Origin: Piscinibacter sp.
Lineage (GTDB): Bacteria > Pseudomonadota > Gammaproteobacteria > Burkholderiales > Burkholderiaceae_C
DNA length: 64,000 nucleotides
Direction of reading: 5' to 3'
NCBI GenBank assembly: GCA_016706565.1
Contig: JADJJI010000008.1
Coordinates: forward strand, 1-64,000
A model generated the notes under the pieces. That model saw only the letters and a list, made by a program, of their open reading frames with translations. It did no database searches and was not told the DNA's origin. The stretch's first letter is position 1. The number at the start of each line of letters is the position of its first letter. A program made the position numbers and the translations under genes. Below are positions 37,015 through 45,429 of this stretch, one piece after another.

Positions 37015-37383
37015 ATGTCCTACATCGACGGTTTCGTGATTGCGGTCCCCACGGCCAACAAGCAGAAGTTCATCGAACACGCGCGTCATTTCGACTCGCT
37101 GTTCATCGAGCTGGGCGCGATCCGTGTGATCGAGGGTTGGGGCGACGACGTGCCTGACGGAAAGGTCACCGATTTCCGCCGCGCGGTCCAGGCGACGGCC
37201 GAGGAGACGGTGGCCTTCTCGTGGGTCGAATGGCCGGACAAGGCCACGCGCGACATCGCCATGAAGAAGATGATTGAAGACCCGCGCATGGACCCGTCCG
37301 CACCCGGCAATCCGCCCATGCCTTTCGACGGCAAGCGAATGATCTTCGGCGGCTTCGAACAGGTGGTCGAAGTCAAGGGCTGA
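37015..37383 (+). CDS. DUF1428 family protein
   Basis: The 122-residue protein matches DUF1428 (YbaA-like, dimeric alpha-beta barrel) from end to end: MSYIDGFVIAVPTANKQKFI, VIEGWGDDVPDGKVTDFRRA, FSWVEWPDKATRD and MPFDGKRMIFGGFEQVV. AACAGGAGTC provides a good ribosome site. Function is not established; the fold resembles antibiotic-monooxygenase-like proteins. Confidence 0.92.
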   Translation: MSYIDGFVIAVPTANKQKFIEHARHFDSLFIELGAIRVIEGWGDDVPDGKVTDFRRAVQATAEETVAFSWVEWPDKATRDIAMKKMIEDPRMDPSAPGNPPMPFDGKRMIFGGFEQVVEVKG

Positions 37384-37471
37384 GCGGCGAGGTGCCGCGG
37401 GCCATCGCGCAGGGTGCCCGTTCCGTGTCCAACGAGCGCCGCGCAACCTCCGCCGAGGATGTCTGCCAGCC

Positions 37472-38152
37472 TCAGGCTTGGCCCGAGCACGCCTGGGGCC
37501 GCTGCCGGGCCGCCACGCCCGCGACGAAGCAGCCGAAAGCGTCGAGCAGCGGCGCTGCGTCGAAGGACGGGCCCTCCAGGATGGCCAGCGCCTGTACGGT
37601 GGCTTCCAGCGTCGACACTTGGTCGAAGCGCCGTGCCGCGCGGATCGCGCGGTAGCGGGTCGGCGCCGGCGCGTCCAGCGACAGGCGCGGCAGCGCGGCC
37701 AAGGCCGGATGCTCGAGCAGCATCCGCAGGCTCTTGCGCCACGTCGCGTCGAGGACCACCAGCCGCACCGGTTTGCCCGCAGTTGCCCCGGGGGCTGCCG
37801 GCGCGGGCGCGGCAGGCACGTCCGGGTAGAGCAGCCACGTCTGCCGGCCGGGGCGATGCAACAGGTCCTCGAGCGCACCGGGCGCGAAGCGCTCGCCGAC
37901 GACCACCTCGCAGTGCGCCAGAGACAGGCGCAGCATCGCCACGCTGTTCTTCGCCTGGCGCTGTTCCTGCGGGTGCTGCAGCACCAGCACCTCGGTGCGG
38001 TGGGCAGTCGGCCGCGCCAGCGCACACAGGCAGGTCGCCTGCGGTCGCAGGCAGCGCACGCATGTCGCGCGGGAGGGGATGGACGGACCGTTCACGCGGG
38101 TATGGTCGCACGCCTGTCCCATCCGCCGCGCACCCGTCTCGGGGTGGGCCAT
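37472..38152 (-). CDS. DTW-domain tRNA-uridine aminocarboxypropyltransferase
   Basis: The 226-residue product has a zinc-binding N-terminus (CVRCLRPQATCLCAL near residue 31) and the DTW-domain core: VLVLQHPQEQRQAKNSVAML, LLYPD and LVVLDATWRKSLRML near 135, then RYRAIRAARRFDQVSTLEA. DTW proteins such as TapT/TuaA transfer the aminocarboxypropyl group from SAM to uridine in tRNA (acp3U). A shorter start at MGQACDHT is possible. Confidence 0.88.
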   Translation of the reverse strand: MAHPETGARRMGQACDHTRVNGPSIPSRATCVRCLRPQATCLCALARPTAHRTEVLVLQHPQEQRQAKNSVAMLRLSLAHCEVVVGERFAPGALEDLLHRPGRQTWLLYPDVPAAPAPAAPGATAGKPVRLVVLDATWRKSLRMLLEHPALAALPRLSLDAPAPTRYRAIRAARRFDQVSTLEATVQALAILEGPSFDAAPLLDAFGCFVAGVAARQRPQACSGQA

Positions 38153-38434
38153 CGATCATTGCAGAGGGTCAGGACGCATTCCGACCACATGCAACCGCAA
38201 ACGGTACCCCGCAGAAGGCCGGGCGATCCGGCGCCAGAGCCTGTGGGTACGGAGTGGCACATGGCGGTTGCGTTGTCGAGTTGCTCAACTGGACCACGGG
38301 CTCGCCCATAACGAGTTCATAACGGCTGATCCGTAGCATGAAGTTCGGCGGGTGTGTCGGAACTTGATTGCCCAGGCCATTCGCTCCCCTGCTGCGTGGT
38401 TCCTTGTCACGCGGCCAACCACTTGGAGATTCAG
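38153..38434. other. Intergenic stretch with no gene recognised
   Basis: The 282 bp between the divergent DTW gene and the small secreted-peptide gene show no conserved frame. AT-richer words (CATAACGAGTTCATAACGGCTGATC, positions 38308-38332) may hold the promoter of the small peptide gene, but I cannot assign boxes reliably. Confidence 0.4.
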
Positions 38435-38608
38435 ATGCTCAAGACCTTCCTCGCCTTCACCCTGGCCGCCGGCTGCTGCCTGAACACCGTTGCCGCCATC
38501 GCTGCCGATACGGCCCAGCCTCAGCCCAAAGGCGAAGAGCTCACGAGCCCAAGCCAAGCCATTCCCCGCATTCCGACGTGCTGGATCGTGCCGATCAGCT
38601 GCCGCTGA
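38435..38608 (+). CDS. Small secreted peptide (57 residues)
   Basis: The product starts with a clear signal peptide (MLKTFLAFTLAAGCCLNTVA, cleavage after AIA) and leaves a mature peptide of about 34 residues, Pro-rich, ending CWIVPISCR with two cysteines. ACTTGGAGATTCAG gives a good ribosome site. I recognise no family. The signal peptide plus ribosome site support a real gene, despite its size. Confidence 0.55.
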   Translation: MLKTFLAFTLAAGCCLNTVAAIAADTAQPQPKGEELTSPSQAIPRIPTCWIVPISCR

Positions 38609-38747
38609 GGTCAAGCGAGACGGCATGGCCAACGCCCGTTCGGCCACGGGCGTCCAGGATCGCCGCAGGGAGGTGAACCCTGCGGCGAGTCGTGCTCGCT
38701 GTCCGTAGATCGAACGGAGCCAGCTCCGTTGCAGCGGCGTGCGACCC

Positions 38748-38960
38748 ATGGCCGCGGCGTGCCACCACGATCTGGCCGAGATGCGCGATCGGCTTGAATC
38801 GAATCGCCGGATCGTCGGGCAGAAGCGGCCGCGTCGTGTGCCCCAGACCTTCGACCAGGCGCAACTCGACGTCGGGAAACTTCTCGCGGAAGCGAATGAC
38901 TGCCTGCGGAACGATGTGCGCGGCGAACTCCTTGGCCTGGGGCGTCGTCGCCAGACGCAT
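38748..38960 (-). pseudogene. Fragment of a LysR-family regulator (effector domain only)
   Basis: About 70 residues look like part of a LysR effector domain: TPQAKEFAAHIVPQAVIRFR, EKFPDVELRLVEGLGH, then after a gap FKPIAHLGQIVVARRGH. The helix-turn-helix and most of the effector core are absent, and about 50 residues between the two blocks are missing. It lies in a region (38,609-39,115) with no other recognisable gene, so it is a gene remnant. Confidence 0.6.
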
Positions 38961-39115
38961 AGGTCTGCAGGCGGACTGAATGACGGGCGACGCACCGGCA
39001 GGGCACTGGCCGGATGTGTTGCCGGCGCTCAGGGCGTCGGCGTTGCCGCGGGATCGCCTGAGCAGCGCGCGCCGCCACGCCGAAGCGGCTTGGCGCGATC
39101 TGCGGGTCCGGGTGG

Positions 39116-39265
39116 TCAGGAAGCCGCAGGCGCCGAACTGGGAGTCACCGCCTTGGGAGGCTGGGTACCGTCGGACTTGCGGCGCTTTCTGCCGCTTGCC
39201 GTCTTTCTGACTTGTTTGGCGGAAATGGTTTTCTTGCCTACGCGCTTCTTCTTTGACAGTGCCAT
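39116..39265 (-). CDS. Small Lys/Arg-rich basic protein (49 residues)
   Basis: The product starts MALSKKKRVGKKTISAKQVR and is strongly basic in its first 30 residues, with a Ser/Pro/Ala tail. AAGGATCGAG just before the ATG is a good ribosome site. The composition suggests nucleic-acid binding (histone-H1- or ribosomal-protein-like), but I recognise no family. A frame extending upstream adds 14 residues without support. Confidence 0.55.
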   Translation of the reverse strand: MALSKKKRVGKKTISAKQVRKTASGRKRRKSDGTQPPKAVTPSSAPAAS

Positions 39266-39555
39266 CTCGATCCTTTTGAGTTGAGGGGCCGAGGATACAT
39301 CCGGCACGGATGCGCGGCCTTGTTCCTGGGGGCCGTTGCAGGGCCTGCCTCCACGCGCCGCGAGTTCGGTTTCGGAATCGAGCTCGGCTGATGCCGGCCA
39401 TTTGCTGCCATTGGCGACAGGCAGGTTTCAGGCAACCCGTCTCCCGATCCCCAGGCTGGAGGAGACCGCGAGGTGGCCACACAGAGGCAGGCACGCATGG
39501 CCCGAGAATACGTGGCCCGACGACACAGCTCCGGTGACCGACCTGAGTCCTTCCG
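39266..39555. other. Intergenic stretch with no gene recognised
   Basis: The 290 bp between the basic small protein gene and proQ show no supported gene in six frames and no clear repeat. They probably hold divergent promoters for the two genes. Confidence 0.4.
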
Positions 39556-40467
39556 ATGCCTGACATCCCTGAGATTCCCGAGACTGCTCCCGGCCTTGCG
39601 CCCAATGAGACGCCGCGCACGCCGACCGAGGCGGCGCCAGCTGGCCTCGCGGCGGCGTCACGGCCCGAACCCGGCGCGGCCGACACCGCACGCCTGCTGG
39701 CCCAGCACTTCCCGGCGCTCTTCGGTGCGGGCGTGATCAAGCCAATCAAGCTTCGCATCCAGTCCGACATTCATGAACGGGCGCCAGGCGTCTTCACCAA
39801 GAAGGCACTTTCCATTTTCCTGCAGCGCTACACCACCGCGACCGCCTACCTTCGGGCCCTGGTGGCCGAGGGTGCGACACGCAGCGATCTCGACGGCCAG
39901 CCGGCCAGCGAAATCGCCGCCGAACATCGCGATGCTGCAGGCTTGGAACTCGAGCGGCGCCGTGCCATCGTCGAAGCAAGAAGACTTGCAGGTCGCCAGG
40001 AGGCCCGCGCTTCGCGTCAAGACGCCCGCCCGCCGCGGCCGCTGCGACCGCCAATCCCGTCCCAGCAGGCGGCGATGTCGCAGCCCGCTTCGCAAGCAAC
40101 CGGGGAGCGGGCTGCCACTCGTGGCACGCGCTCGGTGCAGCCCGGTTCTTCCGATCCCCCTGACCGCTCTGCGCGGCCATCCCGGCCCAGCCAAGCGCCA
40201 CGGCGCCCGCACAAGCCTCAGCCCCAGCCCCAGCCCGAGCGGAACCCTGCTCGTGCCCAGGGACAAGAGCGCATGAACGCGCCGGCCTTGCCGCCGACTC
40301 CGGAGCAGCTTGCCCAGGCCGAGGCTCGCCAGCAGCGTGCATTGCTGCTGCGCAGCTTCGAGCAGAGCCCACTTTCGAAGGCGAACTTTGGGGCCTTGAA
40401 GGGGCTGAGCGAGGCAGCCCTGGACGCGATTCTGACCCTGGCGCGGCAGGAGCGCGGCTCACGGTGA
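39556..40467 (+). CDS. proQ: ProQ/FinO-family RNA chaperone with long disordered tail
   Basis: The 303-residue product has a ProQ/FinO domain at about residues 40-115 (LLAQHFPALFGAGVIKPIKL, IHERAPGVFTKKALSIFLQR and YTTATAYLRALVAEGATR). A Pro/Arg/Gln-rich linker of about 130 residues follows, with PQPQPQPERNP repeats, and a C-terminal helical segment ends SKANFGALKGLSEAALDAIL. ProQ proteins bind structured small RNAs and mRNA ends. The start has CCTGAGTCCTTCCG upstream, a weak site; I see no better one. Confidence 0.9.
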   Translation: MPDIPEIPETAPGLAPNETPRTPTEAAPAGLAAASRPEPGAADTARLLAQHFPALFGAGVIKPIKLRIQSDIHERAPGVFTKKALSIFLQRYTTATAYLRALVAEGATRSDLDGQPASEIAAEHRDAAGLELERRRAIVEARRLAGRQEARASRQDARPPRPLRPPIPSQQAAMSQPASQATGERAATRGTRSVQPGSSDPPDRSARPSRPSQAPRRPHKPQPQPQPERNPARAQGQERMNAPALPPTPEQLAQAEARQQRALLLRSFEQSPLSKANFGALKGLSEAALDAILTLARQERGSR

Positions 40468-40667
40468 TGGCCCCGGTGCCGCGGTTTCGTTCCTTCACTC
40501 CCGGCCACCGCAGTCGCGCTGGCTGCCAACAAGCGGTCTTCCGCTCGAGCGGGCCCCGATGCCTGCAATGACCGCTTCCTGATGCGCTGTGGGCGGCGTC
40601 CGTCACGTGACAGCAGGCGACTGCTTTCGGGTATTGTTTGAAACTACGTTGCCCAGGGGCCCGCCCA

Positions 40668-41297
40668 ATGATCCTCGTCGGCCAATACGACAGCCCCGTC
40701 ACGCGCCGTGTCGCAGTCGCGCTGCACCACTACGGCATGCCCTTCACCCGCGACACGCGCTCGATCTTTGGAGATGCGCAGGCTGTCTCGAAGATCAGCC
40801 CCCTGACTCGCATTCCGGCCCTCGTCCTGGACGACGGCGAGGTGCTGATCGACAGTGCTGCGATCCTCGACTACCTCGACGAGCAGGCGGGTGACGCTGC
40901 GTTGATCCCTGGCGCCGGCCCCGCCCGCCGACGCGTGCTCCAGATGACGGCCCTGGCCCAAGGCACCCTCGAAAAGGTCGCGGCCGTGGTCTACGAAAGG
41001 CACTTCCATGCCCCCGAGCATCGAAGCACCGCATGGCTTGACCGCTGCCTTGGCCAGGCCCGCGCTGGCCTTGACGAACTGACGCGCCGCCTTGCCGCAC
41101 CCTATGCTTGCGGGCCAACGCTCAGCCATGCCGATGTCATGATCACCACGCTGATCTGGTACATGCAGGACCGGATGGGTGAAGTGCTTTCACACACCGC
41201 ACACGCCGACCTGATCCGCTTGGCCGAACGCTGTGAAGACCTTCCCGCCTTCCGCGCAGCAGCCCTGAGCGATTTCGAGAAGATGCCACGCAGCTAA
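40668..41297 (+). CDS. Glutathione S-transferase family protein
   Basis: The 209-residue product has the thioredoxin-fold N-terminal domain (MILVGQYDSPVTRRVAVALH; TRIPALVLDDGEVLIDSAAI with the conserved Ser-Ala glutathione-binding turn) and an all-helical C-terminal domain (LSHADVMITTLIWYM). It should bind glutathione; the substrate is unknown. An upstream in-frame ATG at 40638 adds 10 residues without support. Confidence 0.9.
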   Translation: MILVGQYDSPVTRRVAVALHHYGMPFTRDTRSIFGDAQAVSKISPLTRIPALVLDDGEVLIDSAAILDYLDEQAGDAALIPGAGPARRRVLQMTALAQGTLEKVAAVVYERHFHAPEHRSTAWLDRCLGQARAGLDELTRRLAAPYACGPTLSHADVMITTLIWYMQDRMGEVLSHTAHADLIRLAERCEDLPAFRAAALSDFEKMPRS

Positions 41298-41620
41298 GGA
41301 AGTTCTGCAATGGGTGGCGCCGTGAAGGCTGCCGCGCGCCTGATCTGACGCTCACTGCACTGCAACCTCTGGGCTCGCCGTTGTGTTGATCCGGGAACTC
41401 GCGGTCCCGGCCATCTGCTGTCTTTGGCTTCGGGCAGCTCTTGGGTATTCAACACCACCACTCACCGGTGCAGTCATGCGCAACGACTGTGATCCCCGTG
41501 CACGGTGTAGGCCCTGAACCAGGCAACCCAATGCCAGCCCTTCGACCGACCAGCGAAGCGCTCAACCTTCGTTGTCGGCCCTGAGACAATCAGCAGGTCG
41601 CCCGGCAAGATCCGAGTGTC
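41298..41620. other. Intergenic stretch, probably decayed sequence
   Basis: The 323 bp after the GST gene hold no supported gene. The last part abuts the kinase fragment and may be degraded remains of its N-terminal half, but I cannot align it to a histidine-kinase HAMP or dimerisation segment in any frame. Confidence 0.4.
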
Positions 41621-42097
41621 GTGGATGCCCAGCTGGGCAGCGACCTGCCTACACGGAGCGTTCGCATCGATGAGGCCTGCGCCGAGGTGCTGAAGGACTT
41701 TATCGCGTTGGCCGAGCGTCGCAATATCCAGTTGGAGTGCGATCTCGAAGAGGAAGCCGTCAAGTCCGACGAAGTAGCGCTTCAGACGCTGCTTCGCAAC
41801 TTGGTGAGCAACGCCAAGACCTGTACGTCGGACGCCGGCTTGATACGGATCGCCACGACACGGGAAGAGCGGAACCCGCTGCTGAGCGTAGAGGGCTCGG
41901 ACATTGGCATACCGTGCTCTGAGCGCGAGCATGTACTGCGGCGCTTGTACCGAGGAGCGGGGCAAGCGGGTACAGGCGTTGGCCTGGGCCTTGCCATAGT
42001 GGCCAGGATTGCTGATGCACAACGAACCACGATGTCGCTGCGTGATTCGTGCTTTGGCGGGCTCAGGGTTGAAATGCGCTTCGAGCCAATGACCTGA
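41621..42097 (+). pseudogene. C-terminal fragment of a sensor histidine kinase
   Basis: The 158-residue frame covers only a kinase ATPase domain: N-box LLRNLVSNAKT near residue 58, a degenerate G1 box (VEGSDIGIP instead of VxDxGxGIP), and an intact G2 (GTGVGLGLAIVARIADA). It resembles QseC-type kinases. The sensor, HAMP and phospho-acceptor histidine parts are missing and no response regulator is adjacent. I judge it a remnant. Confidence 0.72.
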
Positions 42098-42343
42098 TCG
42101 ACGGCCAGGGACAGGGCGAACGGCCACAAGTGAGCCCCAGATCGCGTCAGGTGGGTCAAAGTTCGGTCGGCGCGGCCAAGCAGAGACAACGCAATCCAGT
42201 AGCGGCAGTCGTGCACAGGCCGCACCGGATTGGATGTCCCGTCTTGGGCACTCCCTTGCTGTGCTCCACGCTTGAAGGGATCTCGCGGTGCCGTGGCGAC
42301 GGTAAATGCCGGGTCAGGCATCGGAGCGTGCAGGTCCCATGTC

Positions 42344-43459
42344 TCACGGCCGTACCAGCACGAGCGAGACGTCGTCGGCGTAGTGGCCGGCGAACTCGGT
42401 GCCATCGGCATCGTTTTGCACGTCCTCGAAGGCGTAGATCTCGACCAGCACGTAGCTCGTGTTCGCCGGCAGCACCAGGCTGGCCTGTACCTGCTGCCAG
42501 AGGAACGCCTGGCTGTCGAGCGCGACCGCCTGCTGCGCCAGCCAGGTGCCGGCGGCGTAGCGCGTGCCGACGTCGGCCGGGTTGCCGTCGAAGGCGAGCA
42601 GGCGCAAGTCGAAGCGGCGGTCGGTCGTGGTGCCGACGACGATGCGGTTGAACCAGGCCGCTGCGTCGACCTGTGCGGTGCCGCCGCCGATGACGCTGGC
42701 GTATTCGCGCAAGTCCACCGTCTGCCAGAGCTGGCTGGCCACCGTGTTCGTGCTGCCGATTGCGCCGGTAGCGATGAACTTGAGCATCTGCGCGCCGCTG
42801 CGCGGCATGATGTCGCCCTCGGCCGTGACGACGTTGCTCGCGTCACCCTGCCAGAACCCCGGGGCGGCGGGCAGGCCGCCCGCGGCCACCACCGTCTCGA
42901 AGCCCGGGTCCACGATCAGGTTGCCAGTGGTCACCGGCTCGCCAGGCGGTGCGGGCACGACGACGGTGAGGTCGGCGAAGGTCTGGTCCTTGGGCAGGTC
43001 GCCGACGCTGATCGGCTCGACCTGCACACGCATGCGCAGCACGTAGGTGCCGGGCGCCATCGCCGCGTCGGCACTCACGTCCACCGGCACCAGGGCCTGG
43101 CTGATGCCGTCGGCGCCGGTCGGCTGGCGGCACTCCGTCTTCTGGAAGCCTTCCGAGTACCCGCCGGGCCGGCCCGCCGTGGTGCCGATGGTGGTGGCCT
43201 GCAGCCCCAGCGAGGTGGCGGCGTCGACCCGCATCTCGACGCCCAGGCGGCCGAACGGCGACTCGATGCCGTCGCTGCAGCGGATTTCCAGCGTCACGCG
43301 CTGCGTGGTGCCGCGCTCCACGGCCTGCGTTGCCGGGACGAATCGGGCCTCGATCAGGCGCGCCAGCGACTCGGCGACCTGGCCGCCGCAGGCCGCGAGC
43401 AGGCCAAGCGCGGCCAGCAGCAGCGCCAGCGCGGGACGAAAGCGATGTGGTGATCTCAT
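42344..43459 (-). CDS. Lipoprotein with C-terminal carbohydrate-binding-like sandwich, unknown function
   Basis: The 371-residue product has a lipoprotein signal (MRSPHRFRPALALLLAALGL then LAACGG, Cys24 lipidation). The first 170 residues look like an Ig-like region (RVTLEIRCSDGIESPFGRLG). The last 190 look like a jelly-roll of the carbohydrate-binding type (NLIVDPGFETVVAAGG; WQTVDLREYASVIGGG; YADDVSLVLVRP). GGGAGCAAGAC precedes the ATG. Family not recognised; surface or envelope binding is inferred. Confidence 0.7.
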   Translation of the reverse strand: MRSPHRFRPALALLLAALGLLAACGGQVAESLARLIEARFVPATQAVERGTTQRVTLEIRCSDGIESPFGRLGVEMRVDAATSLGLQATTIGTTAGRPGGYSEGFQKTECRQPTGADGISQALVPVDVSADAAMAPGTYVLRMRVQVEPISVGDLPKDQTFADLTVVVPAPPGEPVTTGNLIVDPGFETVVAAGGLPAAPGFWQGDASNVVTAEGDIMPRSGAQMLKFIATGAIGSTNTVASQLWQTVDLREYASVIGGGTAQVDAAAWFNRIVVGTTTDRRFDLRLLAFDGNPADVGTRYAAGTWLAQQAVALDSQAFLWQQVQASLVLPANTSYVLVEIYAFEDVQNDADGTEFAGHYADDVSLVLVRP

Positions 43460-43486
43460 GTCTTGCTCCCTGGGCTAGATGAAGAC

Positions 43487-43852
43487 TCAGCGAGCGACGC
43501 GCACGTAGTAGCCGTCGCCGTTGTGGAAGGCCACCGCGTGTTGACCGCGGCCGCGGTACCCGTTGGCGACCTCTTCGGCGCGCCGCAGCGTCGCGAACGG
43601 GCCTTCGGTGCCGTCGCGGTTGCGGCAGCCGTCGCCGACCCTGCCCTGCTGCGGGCCGCCGGCGTAGCCCCAGGCGCCGCTGGCCGGGTTCAGCCAGTAG
43701 CGGCCGTCGGGGACGACGCTGCAGTTCAGCCGCGCGAACTGCGCCACCTGGGCGTCACTCAAGCGCTGGCCGTTGACGACGACGAAACGGGTCTGCCCGC
43801 CGGCGGTGGCAGCGGCCAGGCCGAGCAGCAGGGTAATGGCGAGGTGCTTCAT
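43487..43852 (-). CDS. Secreted hypothetical protein
   Basis: The 121-residue product has a signal peptide (MKHLAITLLLGLAAATAGGQ) and a small mature domain with two cysteines (LNCSVV, GDGCRNR), the segment DGRYWLNPASGAWGYAGGPQ and a C-terminal GDGYYVRVAR. GGAGCCGG precedes the ATG. It is followed after 27 bp by the lipoprotein gene on the same strand, so they may be co-transcribed. No family recognised. Confidence 0.68.
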   Translation of the reverse strand: MKHLAITLLLGLAAATAGGQTRFVVVNGQRLSDAQVAQFARLNCSVVPDGRYWLNPASGAWGYAGGPQQGRVGDGCRNRDGTEGPFATLRRAEEVANGYRGRGQHAVAFHNGDGYYVRVAR

Positions 43853-44076
43853 GAGGCCGGCTCCGGTGGGGTGGCGGGTGAGCCCCTGCGTGCAGCGCCC
43901 GTGCCACTGCGCCAACGCTGCCAAGTGCTTGATTCACCGAGGTTCCCGCGCGCCGTTCTCGCAGGATTGCGAAGTGGCCCGGTGGGCCGTCTCTCACGAT
44001 TGAGAGGCGTGCAGGCCCTGTGCACGGGCGCGCCGGCCGGCTACGCTTGTGGCGCGGCTCTTGCAGCCCACACCCC

Positions 44077-45429
44077 ATGAGCGACACCCCTCTGCCCCGC
44101 GTGCTGCTGATCGAGGACGACGAGCACTTCCGCGCCGGCCTGGTGGCATCGCTGCGGCTGGCCGGCGCCACGCTGCAGGCCTTCGGCCGCGGCGTGCCTG
44201 CGTTGCGCGCGCTGGGCGAAGACGCCTTCGACGTCGTGTTGACCGACCTGCGCCTGCCCGACATGGACGGACTGGAAGTCCTGGCCGCATGCCGCCAGGC
44301 CGACGCAGACCTGCCGGTGATCGTGATGACCGGCCACGGCGACGTCGCCACGGCGGTGGGCGCCATCAAGCAGGGCGCCTACGACTTCGTCGAGAAGCCC
44401 TTCGGACGTGACCGGCTGCTGACGCTGCTGCAGCGCGCCGCGCAGCAACGCCGGTTGGCGCTGGAAAACCGCGGCCTTCGCGTGCAGCTGGCCGGTGGCG
44501 CCGGGATGGACCGGCTGCTGCTGGGCGACAGCACCGCCATGCACACGCTGCGTGCATGGGTGCTGCGCCTGGCGCCGACGCCGGTGGACGTGCTGCTGCA
44601 AGGCGAGACCGGCACCGGCAAGGAACTGGCGGCGCGTGCGCTGCATGAGTATGGCCAGCGCCGCGGCCCCTTCGTCGCGGTCAACTGCGCCGCGCTGCCC
44701 GATACCCTGGTGGAAAGCGAGCTCTTCGGCCACGAGGCCGGCGCCTTCACCGGCGCGGCCAAGGCGCGCGCCGGGCGCTTCGAGCACGCCGCCGGCGGCA
44801 CGATATTCCTGGACGAGATCCAAGCCATGCCGCTGGCCACGCAGGCCAAGCTGCTGCGCGTGTTGCAGGAACGCGAAGTGCTGCGCCTGGGCAGCCACAC
44901 GCCTGTGAAGGTGGACCTGCGCGTGGTGGCGGCCAGCAATGCGCAGCTGCAGGCCGAGGTGGCCGAGGGTCGCTTCCGCGCCGACCTGTACTACCGGCTG
45001 GACGTCGTGACGCTGCGCCTGCCGCCGCTGCGCGAGCGGCGCGACGACATCCCGGCACTGTTCCGCCACTTCGCCGATGGCGCCGCGCTGCGCTTCCAGC
45101 GCGAGCCGGCCGACTTGCCCGCCGCACTGGCCGAACGGCTGCTGGCCCATGCCTGGCCGGGCAATGTGCGCGAACTCAAGAGCGCCGCCGAACGCCATGT
45201 GCTGGGTCTGCCGGCACTGGCCGGCCCCGAGAACGATGCCGCGCCGGGCGCGCGGTCACTGCAGGGGGCGCTGGAGGCGATCGAGGCGCTGCTCATCGAG
45301 GACGCGCTGAAGCGCCACAAGGGCCAGATCGAGACCTGCTGCCGTGAACTGGACATTTCGCCGGCCACGCTGTACCGCAAGCTCAAGCAGCACGGCCTGG
45401 CTGCCGGCGAGCACCGCACAGATTCCTAG
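44077..45429 (+). CDS. Sigma-54-dependent response regulator (DctD/NtrC type)
   Basis: The 450-residue product has a receiver domain (LLIEDDEH, phospho-acceptor Asp57 in LTDLRLPD, Lys107 in VEKPF), an AAA+ domain with Walker A GETGTGKE (176-183), the sigma-54 contact GAFTGA (222-227) and Walker B GTIFLDEI (241-248), and a C-terminal Fis-type helix-turn-helix (CCRELDISPATLYRKLKQHG). It therefore activates sigma-54 promoters. It is convergent with a histidine kinase gene and their stop codons share 4 bp, so they form a tail-to-tail two-component pair. Confidence 0.93.
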   Translation: MSDTPLPRVLLIEDDEHFRAGLVASLRLAGATLQAFGRGVPALRALGEDAFDVVLTDLRLPDMDGLEVLAACRQADADLPVIVMTGHGDVATAVGAIKQGAYDFVEKPFGRDRLLTLLQRAAQQRRLALENRGLRVQLAGGAGMDRLLLGDSTAMHTLRAWVLRLAPTPVDVLLQGETGTGKELAARALHEYGQRRGPFVAVNCAALPDTLVESELFGHEAGAFTGAAKARAGRFEHAAGGTIFLDEIQAMPLATQAKLLRVLQEREVLRLGSHTPVKVDLRVVAASNAQLQAEVAEGRFRADLYYRLDVVTLRLPPLRERRDDIPALFRHFADGAALRFQREPADLPAALAERLLAHAWPGNVRELKSAAERHVLGLPALAGPENDAAPGARSLQGALEAIEALLIEDALKRHKGQIETCCRELDISPATLYRKLKQHGLAAGEHRTDS

